Shown: in pieces, positions 4,782 to 5,432 of the stretch | Layout: every line of letters begins with the position of its first letter | How positions within the stretch are numbered: the first letter of the stretch is position 1 | Assembly (NCBI GenBank): GCA_021162325.1 | Contig: JAGGYV010000309.1 | Coordinates: 1 to 5,432, forward strand | Source: Desulfobacteraceae bacterium | Lineage (GTDB): Bacteria; Desulfobacterota; Desulfobacteria; Desulfobacterales; Desulfosalsimonadaceae | Length of the DNA stretch: 5,432 nt | Reading direction: 5' to 3' | Position numbers and translations under genes: made by a program | Notes under the pieces: model-generated | Seen by the model: the letters and a program-made list of their open reading frames with translations, nothing else | What the model was told of the DNA's origin: nothing | Databases searched by the model: none

Positions 4782-5432
4782 TCGAATGCAGAAATTTCTA
4801 TCTAAATTCAGACGGAAATCACAACTCCCGGACAACAATATGACCAATAATAAGAATGTGTCAGGGTGGAAAGAAAAAGCATTGACGGATTTTAAGGCGT
4901 GGTTAGACGATTTGCCGGAAAAAAGCATGCAATCGGATGGTATTCCAACTGAACATGTCCAAATGGATGCCTGTGATTTATATACCCTTTTGACTGAATT
5001 TACAGCCTTGAGACAGGAAATTAAACTGCAAAACCGGGAGCAGAACAATGCCATCAGAAACCATGGGAATCTGGTGGATAACACCAAAGAATACGCAATA
5101 CTTTTTAAAGACCGCACCCAAAGCCTTGAAAATCTGGAAGAACGGATTCGCATGGCGTGTGAAACAAGAACCGTCGAACAATTTTTTGATATGCGGGATT
5201 CACTTATGCGAGGTCTTGAAGCGGTCCGGGCGGCACTTGATGAAGGCGTTTATTTCAGACGATCCAGCCGCAGGCGCATTGAAGGGGTGATGGAAGGCTA
5301 TGAAATGGCCCTGCGTCGGTTTGATCGGATATTGATTAAATTCGGAATAACACCGATTGCTGGTGTCGGCCGTCCGTTTAACCCTGCGTTTATGCGGGCT
5401 GTGGGCAAACGGAATGATCCGAAGAAAGAAAA
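4768..5432 (+). CDS. Divergent GrpE-like nucleotide exchange factor, 3' end missing
   Basis: The frame is open for 221 codons to the window edge without a stop. Residues 1-65 are polar, with a basic start (SKFRRK, 12-17). Residues about 70-130 are predicted long helix or coiled coil (LRQEIKLQNREQN, then LENLEERIRM), as in the GrpE dimer stalk. FFDMRDSLMRGLEAV (139-153) resembles the four-helix segment (LLPVLDNLERAL in typical GrpE). The C-terminal beta-domain signature is visible in FDRILIKFGITPIAGVGRPF (185-204) then NPAFMRAVG, matching the GrpE pattern of a Gly-Val/Ile, Ile, Gly-x-Pro-Phe-Asp-Pro and His-Glu-Ala-Val. The usual FDPxxHEAV reads FNPAFMRAV, so Asp and His are replaced. GrpE catalyses ADP release from DnaK; this copy probably serves a dedicated Hsp70. 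Little protein should be missing, since the signature sits at the family's C-terminal end. It overlaps the J-like gene by 14 bp. The family call is good, but it is probably not the housekeeping GrpE. Confidence 0.8.
   Translation, partial: MKNNNRMQKFLSKFRRKSQLPDNNMTNNKNVSGWKEKALTDFKAWLDDLPEKSMQSDGIPTEHVQMDACDLYTLLTEFTALRQEIKLQNREQNNAIRNHGNLVDNTKEYAILFKDRTQSLENLEERIRMACETRTVEQFFDMRDSLMRGLEAVRAALDEGVYFRRSSRRRIEGVMEGYEMALRRFDRILIKFGITPIAGVGRPFNPAFMRAVGKRNDPKKE

Noticed and set aside
5048..5290. 80-codon plus-strand frame
   Set aside because: It is in a different frame inside the GrpE-like gene, whose frame carries the family signature.

Overview
The window has the look of a mesophilic deltaproteobacterium (Desulfobacterota, Desulfobacterales-like). 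That is inferred from moderate GC, gene style and my recollection of related gene orders; no taxonomic marker is present. It joins an accessory, repeat-bearing left half (about 1-1700) to a compact operon on the right (1798 to the window end).

Left half: the first bases hold what looks like the start of a minus-strand gene (AGGAG, then ATG), followed by about 560 bp without a convincing gene. Next is a two-gene toxin-antitoxin cassette in reversed order: a PIN-domain ribonuclease toxin (579-1001), then a ribbon-helix-helix antitoxin (1006-1245) with a perfect AGGAGG inside the toxin's 3' end. Downstream is a roughly 158-bp element bounded by imperfect terminal inverted repeats (1339-1496), which resembles a MITE. 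It abuts and supplies the stop codon to a frameshifted remnant of a HipB-type XRE antitoxin on the minus strand (1478-1695). The stretch reads as a patch where small defence/addiction modules have landed and decayed.

Right half: three tightly packed plus-strand genes form an apparent chaperone operon. An 884-aa cytosolic TPR-type helical-repeat protein (1798-4452) is followed after 11 bp by a 105-aa J-domain-like protein whose HPD triad reads TPE (4464-4781). That gene overlaps by 14 bp a divergent GrpE-like nucleotide exchange factor (4768 to the right edge, incomplete). The set strongly suggests a dedicated Hsp70 machine, with the Hsp70 itself expected just beyond the window. In this model the TPR protein would act as client adaptor or scaffold, the J-like protein as recruiter, and the GrpE-like protein as exchange factor. 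The Hsp70 link is inferred and not seen here.
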